The notes under the pieces were generated by a model. The model searched no databases and was not told the DNA's origin. It saw only the letters and a program-made list of their open reading frames with translations. The position numbers and the translations under genes are program-made. Shown one piece after another: positions 1 through 7,778 of a stretch of 29,921 bases of DNA (position 1 is its first letter; the number at the start of each line of letters is the position of its first letter). The DNA comes from an uncultured Acetatifactor sp. (GTDB taxonomy: Bacteria > Bacillota > Clostridia > Lachnospirales > Lachnospiraceae): the NCBI GenBank assembly GCA_910586515.1, contig CAJUGL010000040.1, positions 1 to 29,921 of the forward strand. The letters run 5' to 3'.

Positions 1-20
1 TCAAGGCCTCTGGGACTTTT
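1..20 (+). terminator. Possible right half of a truncated terminator
   Basis: The window opens with a G/C-rich stretch that reads like one arm of a hairpin (AAGGCCTCTGGGAC) followed by six T residues, as at the end of a plus-strand intrinsic terminator. The matching left arm would lie outside the window, so the hairpin itself cannot be seen. Low confidence. Confidence 0.25.
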
Positions 21-136
21 TTGCTGTTTCAGGTGTCAAACTCAGGAGTATACACGAAGTCTGTCCAAAATGCAATACCTAATTTAAAAATTTTTAAAAA
101 AATTTTTTCTCCAGTTTTTTACCCTGGTTTTTACGC
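21..136. other. AT-rich intergenic tail downstream of glnN
   Basis: No gene is visible here. Around 83-115 there are long alternating A and T runs (for example AAAAATTTTTAAAAAAA) able to form weak A:U hairpins on either strand. A small CCAG/CTGG inverted pair at about 112-126 sits beside them. It could support termination of glnN transcription, which runs leftwards, but no classical GC stem followed by a U-tract is present on the minus strand. Confidence 0.35.
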
Positions 137-176
137 CTTCGCAACAGTTCAGCCCGGACGCTGAACTGTTGCGAAG
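137..176. repeat. Perfect 17-bp inverted repeat, AACAGTTCAG palindrome copy 1
   Basis: Bases 137-153 (CTTCGCAACAGTTCAGC) are exactly complementary to 160-176, with a 6-nt loop CCGGAC. It lies about 30 bp after the glnN stop codon. On the minus strand the hairpin is followed by GCGTAAAAACC, not a T-run, so it is not a standard rho-independent terminator in the glnN direction. The core AACAGTTCAG/CTGAACTGTT recurs at 8183-8214 and as a half-site at 19414-19425, which suggests a dispersed palindromic element that may also block 3' exonucleases. Confidence 0.8.
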
Positions 177-207
177 AGGACGGGTCCGCAGATCCCGCCC
201 AGGCCTC

Positions 208-2319
208 TCAGATTTCGAAAGTCAGCTCGCCGTAACCGGGCACAGGCCATATCTCCTTGTCAACCATCATCTCCAGCTCATCTACAGGCGTCCGCAGCGC
301 CTCCATGGCAGCCACCACGATATCCTTATAGTAAAACGCCTGTTCTTTTGCCCCTCTCAAGGCCGACGCCCCGGCAACTGCCTCCTGAAGCCTGCCCAGG
401 GCCGTCTTTGCCTCTGCCAGACGTCCGTTTACCTCCGCCAGAAGCATTGCCTGGGCCCTGGGCTCCGCCCCTGCCTCCCGCACGGCCACCACCGTGTCCG
501 CCAGAGTCTTGGTATAACGAATTACCGCAGGAATGTACTGCTTTCCTGCCATATCGATCATGGTATGGGCCTCTATATTAATGGTTTTCGCATAAGTCTC
601 GTAGATAATCTCCTCCCGGGATTCCAGTTCCACCCTGGTAAATATGCCGAATTTCTCGAACAGACGCACGGCTTTCTTTTTGGTCAGGGTTTCCGCAGCC
701 TCCACCATGGATTTGATATTGGGGAGCCCCCGTCTGGCAGCCTCCTGCACCCATTCCTCCGAATACCCGTCCCCGTTGAAGATTATCCGCTGATGCTTCC
801 CCATATATTCCTTGATCAAGTCATGCACTGCAAGCTCGAAATCCACGGCTTCCTCCAGAATATCCGCGGCCTCGCACAGGGCTTCCGCCACAATAGCATT
901 CAACGTGGTATTGGGGCTGGCTATGGAATCCGAACTGCCCACCATGCGGAATTCGAATTTATTGCCCGTAAAGGCAAAGGGTGAAGTCCTGTTTCGGTCT
1001 GTGGCATCCTTCTCCAGATCCGGCAATGTGGATACGCCTGTCTCCAGTCTGCCGCCTTCCAGGCATCTGGCCGCTTCTCCGGTCTCTACCAGCTGTTTCA
1101 CCACATCCTCCAGCTGTTCCCCCAGGAAGACGGAGATAATGGCCGGCGGCGCCTCGTTTGCCCCCAGCCGATGGTCATTGCCCACATCCGCCGCGCTCTG
1201 TCTGAGCAGGTCCGCATGGGTATCCACCGCTTTGATTATACAGGCCAAAACCAGCAGAAACTGAACATTCTCGTTTGGTGTCTCTCCCGGATCCAGCAGA
1301 TTGACGCCGTTGTCCGTCTCCAGGGACCAGTTATTATGCTTGCCGGAACCGTTCACCCCGGCAAAGGGCTTCTCATGAAGCAGGCAGGTAAGCCCGTGAC
1401 GGCCCGCCACCTTCTTCATCGTCTCCATCACCAGCTGATTATGGTCCACGGCTATATTGGCCGTCTCATACACCGGAGCCAGTTCATGCTGGGCAGGGGC
1501 AACCTCGTTGTGCTGAGTTTTGGCCGTCACCCCCAGCTTCCAGAGTTCCCCGTTCAAATCCTTCATGTAAGCGCCCACCCGCTCCCGAATCGTGCCGAAA
1601 TAATGATCCTCCAGCTCCTGTCCCTTGGGCGCCGGCGCCCCGAACAATGTACGGCCGGTATAGACCAAGTCTTCCCTCTGCAGATACTTTTCCCTGTCCA
1701 CCAGGAAATATTCCTGCTCAGGTCCTACGCTTGCCGTCACCTTTGTAGCTCCGGTATTTCCGAACAGCCGGACAATGCGCAGAGCCTGCTGGCTTATGGC
1801 TTCCATGGAGCGAAGCAGAGGCGTCTTCTTGTCCAGGGCTTCCCCTGTATAAGAGCAGAATGCCGTGGGAATGCAGAGAATTACTCCCGTGGCATCCTCT
1901 TTCAGAAATGCCGGGGAGGTAATGTCCCATGCCGTGTACCCTCTGGCCTCGAAGGTAGCCCTCAGACCTCCCGAAGGAAAAGAAGAAGCGTCCGGTTCAC
2001 CCTTGATCAGTTCCCTTCCGGAGAATTCCATGATCATTTTACCGTCCTCGTCCGGATGCGTCACAAAGGCGTCGTGCTTCTCCGCCGTGATGCCGGTCAG
2101 CGGCTGGAACCAGTGGGAATAATGGGTGGCCCCGTTTTCCACCGCCCAATCCTTCATGGCTTTAGCCACCACGTCCGCCATGGCAGGGGACAATTCCCCG
2201 CCCTCGTCCATGAGCTTCCTTACCTCCCTGTACACGCTTCTGGGCAGCCTCTCCTTCATCTTGCCGAAAGTAAACACTTTGCTGGCAAAAATCTCCTCTA
2301 CATTCAGCATTTCGCTCAT
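208..2319 (-). CDS. glnN: Glutamine synthetase type III (GlnN)
   Basis: Catalyses ATP-dependent formation of glutamine from glutamate and ammonia in the cytoplasm. The length of about 703 residues is typical of the large GSIII class (around 700-730) and well above GSI/GSII (about 350-470). Visible signatures include GPEQEYF, with the metal/glutamate-binding acidic residues, FAGVNGSGKHNNWS, and the nucleotide/phosphate region NRTSPFAFTGNKFEFR. I chose the ATG at 2317-2319 (MSEMLNVEEIF) because GGAGAGGAG lies just upstream; the open frame continues 14 residues further, but those codons fall in a GC-rich repeat. It stands alone between the U32 gene, with a 186-bp gap, and the left edge. No T-box or glutamine riboswitch is recognisable in the leader. 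Class assignment is confident. Confidence 0.96.
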   Translation of the reverse strand: MSEMLNVEEIFASKVFTFGKMKERLPRSVYREVRKLMDEGGELSPAMADVVAKAMKDWAVENGATHYSHWFQPLTGITAEKHDAFVTHPDEDGKMIMEFSGRELIKGEPDASSFPSGGLRATFEARGYTAWDITSPAFLKEDATGVILCIPTAFCSYTGEALDKKTPLLRSMEAISQQALRIVRLFGNTGATKVTASVGPEQEYFLVDREKYLQREDLVYTGRTLFGAPAPKGQELEDHYFGTIRERVGAYMKDLNGELWKLGVTAKTQHNEVAPAQHELAPVYETANIAVDHNQLVMETMKKVAGRHGLTCLLHEKPFAGVNGSGKHNNWSLETDNGVNLLDPGETPNENVQFLLVLACIIKAVDTHADLLRQSAADVGNDHRLGANEAPPAIISVFLGEQLEDVVKQLVETGEAARCLEGGRLETGVSTLPDLEKDATDRNRTSPFAFTGNKFEFRMVGSSDSIASPNTTLNAIVAEALCEAADILEEAVDFELAVHDLIKEYMGKHQRIIFNGDGYSEEWVQEAARRGLPNIKSMVEAAETLTKKKAVRLFEKFGIFTRVELESREEIIYETYAKTINIEAHTMIDMAGKQYIPAVIRYTKTLADTVVAVREAGAEPRAQAMLLAEVNGRLAEAKTALGRLQEAVAGASALRGAKEQAFYYKDIVVAAMEALRTPVDELEMMVDKEIWPVPGYGELTFEI

Positions 2320-2335
2320 TTTCTTCTCCTCTCCG

Positions 2336-2475
2336 TTCTCCCTGCCCCTCCGGGGCTGCACCTACGGTACTGCGCCCCGGGGAACGTTTTCCGCATAATC
2401 GCTGCCTCCGTCCCCGGTAAACCCTTCTCCCTGCCCCTCCGGGGCTGCCCCAAGGGCTGCACCTCCGGAGGGCGT
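2336..2475 (-). repeat. Two copies of a GC-rich REP-like element in the glnN leader
   Basis: A 24-bp direct repeat occurs at 2336-2359 and 2425-2448. Read on the minus strand, each copy contains the mini-hairpin GCCCC-GGA-GGGGC followed by AGGGAGAA. The upstream copy is extended at 2449-2460 by another small hairpin (GCCC-TT-GGGGC), and both copies are preceded by GGTGCAGCC. The downstream copy ends 16 bp before the glnN start codon. These look like short interspersed palindromic elements, not coding sequence. No convincing glnN promoter is visible in this gap. Confidence 0.6.
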
Positions 2476-2505
2476 TCCTCTCCTGCCCACGCTCCTCGCG
2501 CCCGG

Positions 2506-3768
2506 TTAACGCACCGGCTCCTTTCTCCTGAGCAGATCGCCTTCATCCGCTCCGGCGGACAGTTTCACCCACAATATCTGCCTTGCATGGGGGCAGCTGT
2601 CCACCGGCTCACCCTCCGCCGTATACAGCCCTTCCACTGTCGCCTCCAAAGTACGCCCGTCCGGTTTCATGATCTCCAGCGATTCTCCCAGAGAAAATTT
2701 ATTCCGCTGCTCAAACTTTGCCAGCGCGGAATTCGCCGCATCCACCGCAGTTTCCTCAATTCTTCCCAGATAAGTATATTCGTTCACATAAGTGCTGCTG
2801 TCATAGATCTGGCTCTCCTCCGACGGCTTCCCGAAATAGAATCCCGTGGAATAATGCCTATGGGTACACTTGCGTATCTCCTCTTTATACCAGCTCAGCC
2901 CGGCGGCATATTTCCCGGGAGAAGCAAAATAGTCATCTATGGCTCTGCGGTAAGCTCTTGTGACAGTCGCCGCATAGAGAGCGTTCTTCATCCGGCCCTC
3001 TATCTTAAAGCTGTCTATCCCGGCCTCCACCAGTTCGGGTATATGTTCAATCATACATAAATCTTTGGAATTAAATATATAAGTGCCTCTCTCGTTTTCG
3101 TACAAAGGCATATATTCCCCGGGCCTGGACTCCTCCATCACCGCGTACTTCCAGCGGCAGGGATGAGTGCACGCCCCTCTGTTGGCGTCCCTTCCCGTTA
3201 AGAAACTGCTCAGCAGACATCTGCCGGAATAGGATATGCACATGGAACCCTGTACAAAACTCTCGATTTCCATTTCCGCCGGAATGCGCTCCCGGATATC
3301 CCGGATTTCTTTCAGGGAAAGTTCTCTGGCCGACACCACCCTTTTCGCCCCCAGCCGCCACCAGAACAGATATGTCCTGTAATTGGTGTTATTCGCCTGG
3401 GTAGATATATGGATCTCCGCCTGGGGCCAAACCTCCTTTGCGACGGCAAACATCCCCGGATCAGAAATGATCAGCGCGTCGCAGGGCTCCGGCTCCATCT
3501 CTCTCAGCTCCCGAAAATAAGCCGCCGCCTCTTCCAGATCGTCATTGTGCGCAAGAATATTCGCTGTAACGTATACCTTTACTCCATGGGCATGGGCAAA
3601 GGCAATTCCCTCCGCCATTTCGTCCGGGGAAAAGTTTTTCGCCTTGGCCCGCAGCCCGAATGCCTCTCCGCCAATGTATACGGCGTCTGCCCCAAAGGCA
3701 ACCGCCGTCCGCAGCACCTCCAGGCTTCCTGCCGGAATCAGAAGCTCCGGCTTTCTTCTCTCGCCCAT
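2506..3768 (-). CDS. U32-family protein, TrhP-like tRNA hydroxylation protein
   Basis: A 420-residue member of peptidase family U32. It begins KPELLIPAGSLEVLRTAVAFGADAVY, the usual U32 TIM-barrel-like opening. It carries the conserved cysteine cluster C177, C184, C200 and C204 (SMCISYSGRCLLS then GACTHPCRW), which in related proteins holds an iron-sulfur cluster. Family knowledge: U32 proteins of this neighbourhood (B. subtilis YrrN/YrrO, TrhP) make 5-hydroxyuridine at tRNA position 34. The gene starts one base after the stop of a TrmR-like methyltransferase, the enzyme that methylates that product. The ATG at 3766-3768 has a GGGAGG Shine-Dalgarno inside the preceding gene's end, so translation is probably coupled. 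B. subtilis has two U32 genes in tandem; only one is here. A protease role is unlikely but cannot be excluded. Confidence 0.85.
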   Translation of the reverse strand: MGERRKPELLIPAGSLEVLRTAVAFGADAVYIGGEAFGLRAKAKNFSPDEMAEGIAFAHAHGVKVYVTANILAHNDDLEEAAAYFRELREMEPEPCDALIISDPGMFAVAKEVWPQAEIHISTQANNTNYRTYLFWWRLGAKRVVSARELSLKEIRDIRERIPAEMEIESFVQGSMCISYSGRCLLSSFLTGRDANRGACTHPCRWKYAVMEESRPGEYMPLYENERGTYIFNSKDLCMIEHIPELVEAGIDSFKIEGRMKNALYAATVTRAYRRAIDDYFASPGKYAAGLSWYKEEIRKCTHRHYSTGFYFGKPSEESQIYDSSTYVNEYTYLGRIEETAVDAANSALAKFEQRNKFSLGESLEIMKPDGRTLEATVEGLYTAEGEPVDSCPHARQILWVKLSAGADEGDLLRRKEPVR

Positions 3769-3769
3769 C

Positions 3770-4417
3770 CTATCCCTCCCTCTTCACGCTCAGCGTCACC
3801 CCGTCCCCAACCGGCAGCACCGCCGTCTCCAACTCCGGATGATGCTTGAGACAATAGAGATATTCCCTCATCCTTGTATGTATGGTGCGGTTGCGTCTGG
3901 TTACCGCATAGCGGGACTGAATAATGTCCCCCTCCTGCAGTACATTGTCCGACACTAACAAACCTCCCGGCGCCAGCAGCCGCAGCACCTCCGGGAGGAA
4001 ATGAATATATTGACCCTTGGCGGCATCCATGAAAATCATCTCAAAGCTGCCCTCCAATTCCTTTAAAAGCGCCGCCGCATCCCCCTCCAGCAGGGTGATC
4101 TGTTCGGTTCTTCCCGCCCGCTTAAAATTCTCTCTGGCCACGGGAATGCGCTTATCATATTTCTCAATGGTAGTCACCCGACAGTCAGCCGGCCCGTATT
4201 CACACATGAGCAACGCGGAAAAACCGATCGCCGTACCCACCTCCAGGATAGCGCCCGGTTTTGTCATTGCCAGCAGAAACTTCAACAGGCTCTGCATGGA
4301 TTTCCGGATAACCGGAACCCTGTTTTCCAGAGCATACCGCTCTATCTCGTCCAGAAAGGGAGTATTCCCCCTGTCCAGGGAATCAATAAAGACCGCCATT
4401 CTCTCGTCAATAATCAT
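3770..4417 (-). CDS. SAM-dependent O-methyltransferase, TrmR-like
   Basis: A 215-residue class I methyltransferase of the O-methyltransferase (YrrM/TrmR) family. The SAM-binding motif I is ILEVGTAIGFSA (about residues 57-68), and the later MDAAKGQY plus LAPGGLLVSDNVL form the acidic and post-motif segments. In B. subtilis the orthologous position holds TrmR, which converts 5-hydroxyuridine-34 in tRNA to 5-methoxyuridine, and the next gene here is the U32 hydroxylation candidate, so the same pair is probable. The start is ATG 4415-4417 (MIIDERM), preceded by AAGGGCGGA; the frame is open 15 residues further but lacks a better ribosome site. The next gene begins 1 bp after its stop. A small-molecule catechol-type methyltransferase is the alternative reading of the fold. 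Confidence 0.85.
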   Translation of the reverse strand: MIIDERMAVFIDSLDRGNTPFLDEIERYALENRVPVIRKSMQSLLKFLLAMTKPGAILEVGTAIGFSALLMCEYGPADCRVTTIEKYDKRIPVARENFKRAGRTEQITLLEGDAAALLKELEGSFEMIFMDAAKGQYIHFLPEVLRLLAPGGLLVSDNVLQEGDIIQSRYAVTRRNRTIHTRMREYLYCLKHHPELETAVLPVGDGVTLSVKREG

Positions 4418-4427
4418 ATATCCGCCC

Positions 4428-4823
4428 TTATTCCCCTGCAGTCCCGTCTTCCCCTTCCTCACTGTTTACCACCATGGCCGCCATCATCTCCTCTGCGTCC
4501 ATTGCCGTGCTCAATTCAAAGGTACCCGGCCCTACATCCTTCACATACTCAGAGAAATAATACTGCAGGGCAAAAAGCTTCGCATCCCGCACCAATCCCC
4601 TGCTCTCAAAAAGCTTTCCGATATCCAGGGGAGACATCTCCTCCGTCACGGACACTGTCACAATCCTTCCCTCTCCCACCGAGACCGCCGGCTCCGTGAA
4701 AATGCGGTACCCGTAATCATAGGCGATTCCGGCTCCCTGATAAATGAGGTAAACCACTGCGATAGCCGCGGCCAGGCGAAAAATCGCCCCCGCCACAGCC
4801 CCTACTATACTCCAAGCTTTCAT
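4428..4823 (-). CDS. Short MltG/YceG-like membrane protein lacking the catalytic domain
   Basis: 131 residues. One transmembrane helix (about 10-30) is followed by a short extracytoplasmic segment with VTVSVTEEMSPLDIGKLFESRGLV and a further segment around FALQYYFSEYVKDVGPGTFELSTAMDAEEMMAAM. These resemble the LysM-like start and the early part of the endolytic transglycosylase MltG (family length about 330-400). The catalytic glutamate-containing domain is absent, so hydrolysis of glycan strands is unlikely. The position, upstream of the TrmR-like and U32 genes, matches yrrL (mltG) of B. subtilis, supporting descent from that gene. It ends in an acidic tail. No frameshifted remainder of the domain is visible downstream, since the next gene starts 10 bp later. 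Confidence 0.7.
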   Translation of the reverse strand: MKAWSIVGAVAGAIFRLAAAIAVVYLIYQGAGIAYDYGYRIFTEPAVSVGEGRIVTVSVTEEMSPLDIGKLFESRGLVRDAKLFALQYYFSEYVKDVGPGTFELSTAMDAEEMMAAMVVNSEEGEDGTAGE

Positions 4824-4839
4824 TATCTGCCCTGCCTCT

Positions 4840-6513
4840 CTACACTTCCATGATGATCGGAAGTATCATGGGACGCCTCTTGGTCTTCTTCCAGACATAA
4901 TCGCCGAGAATATCCTTGGTGGTATTTTTCAACTTACCCCAATCCGTTATTCCCCTGTCCAGACATTTCTGCAAAGCCTCGTCCACTGTCTGCCTGGCTT
5001 CCTCCATCAGTTCATCGGACTCCTTCACATACACAAAGCCCCTGGACACTATATCCGGTCCGGCTACAAGCTGTCCGCCCACCCGGTCCAGGCTCATGAC
5101 TACCACCATAATGCCGTCCTCCGCCAGATGCTGACGGTCGCGCAGCACCACATTTCCCACATCCCCGACGCCCAGGCCGTCTACCAATATCGTTCCCACG
5201 GGAACCCTTCCCGTCACCGAGGCGGAATTATCCCCCAGCTCCAGCACATCTCCCGATGAGAGAATGAATATATTCTCCTTCTCTATCCCCAGACTCTGAG
5301 CAATCTTGGCCTGAGCCTTCAGATGCTTGATCTCTCCGTGAGTGGGTACGGCATATTTGGGGCGAATCAGGGAATAGATCAGCTTGATCTCCTCCTGACA
5401 GGCATGTCCGGATACATGGGCATCCTGAAAGATCACATCCGCGCCCTTCCGAATCAATTCATTGATCACTTTGGTGACAGACTTTTCGTTGCCCGGAATG
5501 GGATTTGAGGAAAAGATCACCGTATCCCCCGCTCCCACGGTAATCTTGCGGTGCATGCCGCTGGCCATGCGGCTTAATGCGGCCATGCTCTCCCCCTGAC
5601 TTCCTGTAGTGATAATGACCTGCTTTTCGCTGGGATAATCCTTCAGCTGCTCTATCTCAATCAATGTATTGTCCGGTATTTTGATACATTCCAGATTTCT
5701 GGCCGTCTCTATGATACTGACCATGCTGCGCCCTTCCACGCACACTTTCCGGCCGAATTTATAGGCGGAATTAATGATCTGCTGTACCCTGTCCACATTG
5801 GAAGCAAATGTGGCCACAAAAATACGCGTGTTTTTATGCTCCTCAAACAACGTGTCGAAAGTAGCCCCCACAGTCCGCTCCGAAGGGGTAAACCCCGGCC
5901 GCTCGGCATTGGTGGAATCACACATCAGCGCAAGAACGCCCTTCTTTCCCAGTTCCGCAAAACGCTGCAGATCAATGGCGTCCCCGAATACGGGCGTGTA
6001 GTCCACCTTGAAATCTCCGGTGTGCACCACCACCCCCGCAGGCGAATAAATGGCAAGCGCAGCCGCGTCTACAATGCTGTGGTTTGTCTTGATAAATTCC
6101 ACCCGGAACTGGCCCAGATTGATGGACTGGCCGAATTTTACCACCTTCCTCTTGGTGGTTTTGGTCAGCTCATGCTCTTTTAATTTATTTTCAATGATAC
6201 CCATGGTCAGCCTCGTGGCATAAATGGGTACATTAACATCACGGAGCACATACGGCAGCGCCCCGATATGGTCCTCATGACCATGAGTAATCACAAACCC
6301 CTTCACCTTGTCTATATTCTCCTTCAGATAGGTCACATCAGGGATGACAAGGTCAATGCCCAGCATATCGTCGGCCGGAAATGACAGGCCGCAGTCTACC
6401 ACAACAATACTGTCCCCATACTCGAAGGCAGTAATGTTCAGCCCGATTTGCTCCAGGCCTCCCAACGGGATAATCTTTAACCCAAAGCCACTGTTATTCT
6501 CTTTTTTCTTCAA
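4840..6513 (-). CDS. rnj: Ribonuclease J
   Basis: A metallo-beta-lactamase/beta-CASP nuclease of 557 residues, the usual length for RNase J (about 550-560). It performs 5'-to-3' exonuclease and endonuclease decay of mRNA and rRNA maturation. The HGHEDH motif (residues 77-82) provides zinc ligands. The beta-CASP part includes MCDSTNAERPGFTPSE and IITTGSQGE, and VSGHACQEE and PTHGEIKHL lie further on. The start codon is TTG at 6511-6513, with GGAGGAG a few bases upstream and lying inside the end of fur. The two reading frames overlap by 20 bp, implying coupled translation. The MltG-like gene follows 16 bp after its stop. Identity is secure; whether it is the J1 or J2 type is not decided. Confidence 0.96.
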   Translation of the reverse strand: MKKKENNSGFGLKIIPLGGLEQIGLNITAFEYGDSIVVVDCGLSFPADDMLGIDLVIPDVTYLKENIDKVKGFVITHGHEDHIGALPYVLRDVNVPIYATRLTMGIIENKLKEHELTKTTKRKVVKFGQSINLGQFRVEFIKTNHSIVDAAALAIYSPAGVVVHTGDFKVDYTPVFGDAIDLQRFAELGKKGVLALMCDSTNAERPGFTPSERTVGATFDTLFEEHKNTRIFVATFASNVDRVQQIINSAYKFGRKVCVEGRSMVSIIETARNLECIKIPDNTLIEIEQLKDYPSEKQVIITTGSQGESMAALSRMASGMHRKITVGAGDTVIFSSNPIPGNEKSVTKVINELIRKGADVIFQDAHVSGHACQEEIKLIYSLIRPKYAVPTHGEIKHLKAQAKIAQSLGIEKENIFILSSGDVLELGDNSASVTGRVPVGTILVDGLGVGDVGNVVLRDRQHLAEDGIMVVVMSLDRVGGQLVAGPDIVSRGFVYVKESDELMEEARQTVDEALQKCLDRGITDWGKLKNTTKDILGDYVWKKTKRRPMILPIIMEV

Positions 6514-6964
6514 TCAACTCTCCTCCACATTCTATACAGTAGCCGTACAGCTTTACTTCATGATTCACGATACGAAATCCGGTAGCAGCCGTAATCTCCG
6601 CCTCCAGCTCCTCCAGAAGATCTTCCCGGAAGGAGATTACCCTACCGCATTTGATACAGATCAGATGATGATGTCGGTGCAGCCGCCCGTTTCCCTGAGC
6701 GCTTCCCATCTCATACCGGACAAAACCGTCATCAAAATTGACCCGGTCAATCAGATGCAGCTCTTCCAGCAACTGTATTGTTCTATAAACCGTAGCCAGA
6801 CCGATATCCGGACTGTCCACTTTTACCAATGCAAATATTTCCTCGGCAGTCAAATGCTCCCTGGCCGCGGATGCAATAGCCCCCAGCACCTCAAGCCTCT
6901 GGCGGGTAACTTTCAGGCCGTTTTCCCTCAACAGCCGTATAAAATTCTCTCTGTCAACTGCCAT
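6494..6964 (-). CDS. Fur-family metal-dependent transcriptional repressor
   Basis: 156 residues, the standard Fur length. The N-terminal winged helix includes GLKVTRQRLEVL and DIGLATVYRTIQLLEE, the DNA-recognition helix. The dimerisation half has the metal ligands HRHHHLIC (H96-H100) and the structural zinc pairs C103/C106 and C143/C146. The family includes Fur (iron), Zur (zinc), PerR (peroxide) and Nur; the sequence alone does not settle which metal. It is embedded in the ireB-ruvX-DUF1292 cluster and overlaps the RNase J start by 20 bp, so its expression is tied to housekeeping genes instead of a metal transporter. The ATG at 6962-6964 is preceded by GGAGTTGAAAA. No Fur box is obvious near the cluster promoter at 8121-8149. 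Confidence 0.93.
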   Translation of the reverse strand: MAVDRENFIRLLRENGLKVTRQRLEVLGAIASAAREHLTAEEIFALVKVDSPDIGLATVYRTIQLLEELHLIDRVNFDDGFVRYEMGSAQGNGRLHRHHHLICIKCGRVISFREDLLEELEAEITAATGFRIVNHEVKLYGYCIECGGELIEEKRE

Positions 6965-6997
6965 TTTTCAACTCCGGCGCGGCGCCCCGTTCCGGTC

Positions 6998-7267
6998 TCA
7001 CTCTTCCACCAGCTCAACGTCTTCCAACATGCTCTCAAACACACCTGCCACCGCAGCCAGCTCTTCATCGTCCTCCACCACGGCAAACAGGCCTTCCGTC
7101 TCCCCGTCTCCGGACAGATCCTTCAATATCATCGCTTCTCCGTCTCCCTCGGCGCAATCCGCCACAAGAAGATACTCCGCCCCGCCGATGCGGGTCTGTT
7201 CCAATACGTAAAATTCCTCAGCCTTCTCTCCGTCAACCTGAAAAGTAATCTTGTCCTGTCCTGCCAT
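6998..7267 (-). CDS. DUF1292 (YrzB-like) small acidic protein
   Basis: 89 residues, highly acidic, with the DUF1292 pattern: an opening ITFQVDGEKAEEFYVLEQTRIGGAEYLLVAD, then a MILKDLSGDGETEGLFAVVEDDEELAAVAGVFESM segment. The biochemical role of this family is unknown. Its location immediately after ruvX and close to ireB matches the conserved Firmicutes order yrzL-yrrK-yrzB, which is the strongest support. It starts with ATG after GGAGAAAGT. There are 40 bp to ruvX upstream and 33 bp to fur downstream, so all are probably on one transcript. Confidence 0.9.
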   Translation of the reverse strand: MAGQDKITFQVDGEKAEEFYVLEQTRIGGAEYLLVADCAEGDGEAMILKDLSGDGETEGLFAVVEDDEELAAVAGVFESMLEDVELVEE

Positions 7268-7307
7268 ACTTTCTCCATCCGACGGCTCCTTACTGCCGTC
7301 CCCGGGC

Positions 7308-7730
7308 TCATGCCCTGCAGCTGTCCAAATAACCCTGTAAAATCAGGGCCGCCGCTATACTGTCCACATAGTCTTTTCTGTTCTCTCTGCGGATTCCGGA
7401 CTCCATCATGACCTTCTGGGCCTCAACGGTAGTCAGACGCTCGTCCCACAGCACCACCTCCAGGCCTGTCCTGCGCTCCAGCTTCTCCTTAAACTCCCGC
7501 GTCAGCTCCGCCCGCGCGCCTTCTTCCGCATTCATATGCAGGGGAAGTCCCAGCACAATCTTCCCCACTTCGTATTCTTCCGCTAATTCCTCAATACGCG
7601 CCAGCGTCCGGCGCAGTTTATTTTCCTCCACACGGCGAATGATCTCCAGCCCCTGAGCAGTCACAAGCAGACTGTCACTGACTGCCACCCCCACCGTTTT
7701 GGAACCAAAGTCAAGTCCCATTATGCGCAT
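7308..7730 (-). CDS. ruvX: Putative Holliday junction resolvase RuvX/YqgF
   Basis: 140 residues, the typical size of the YqgF/RuvX RNase H-like family. It starts MRIMGLDFGSKTVGVAVSD, whose first Asp belongs to the catalytic acidic set, and has VLGLPLHMNAEEG and the later WDERLTTVEAQ and YVDSIAAALILQGYL, which carry further acidic residues. Family roles are resolution of recombination intermediates and processing of the 5' end of pre-16S rRNA. It lies between ireB (48-bp gap) and DUF1292 (40-bp gap), the conserved order in Firmicutes. The ATG at 7728-7730 is preceded by GGAGAGGAAACC. Confidence 0.95.
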   Translation of the reverse strand: MRIMGLDFGSKTVGVAVSDSLLVTAQGLEIIRRVEENKLRRTLARIEELAEEYEVGKIVLGLPLHMNAEEGARAELTREFKEKLERRTGLEVVLWDERLTTVEAQKVMMESGIRRENRKDYVDSIAAALILQGYLDSCRA

Positions 7731-7778
7731 AGGTTTCCTCTCCTTCGTTGTCCGCTGCCGTTGAGACAGGGCGCTGAC

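Noticed and set aside
137..176. Standard rho-independent terminator of glnN
   Set aside because: The stem is excellent but is followed on the minus strand by A-rich sequence instead of a U-tract; I list it as a palindromic repeat.
2320..2361. N-terminal extension of glutamine synthetase
   Set aside because: The 14 extra residues fall in the GC-rich repeat and the good ribosome site belongs to the downstream ATG.
1171..3060. Long plus-strand open frame of 629 codons
   Set aside because: It is antisense to glnN and the U32 gene, has no family resemblance, no ribosome site and an Arg/His/Leu-biased composition typical of a shadow frame.
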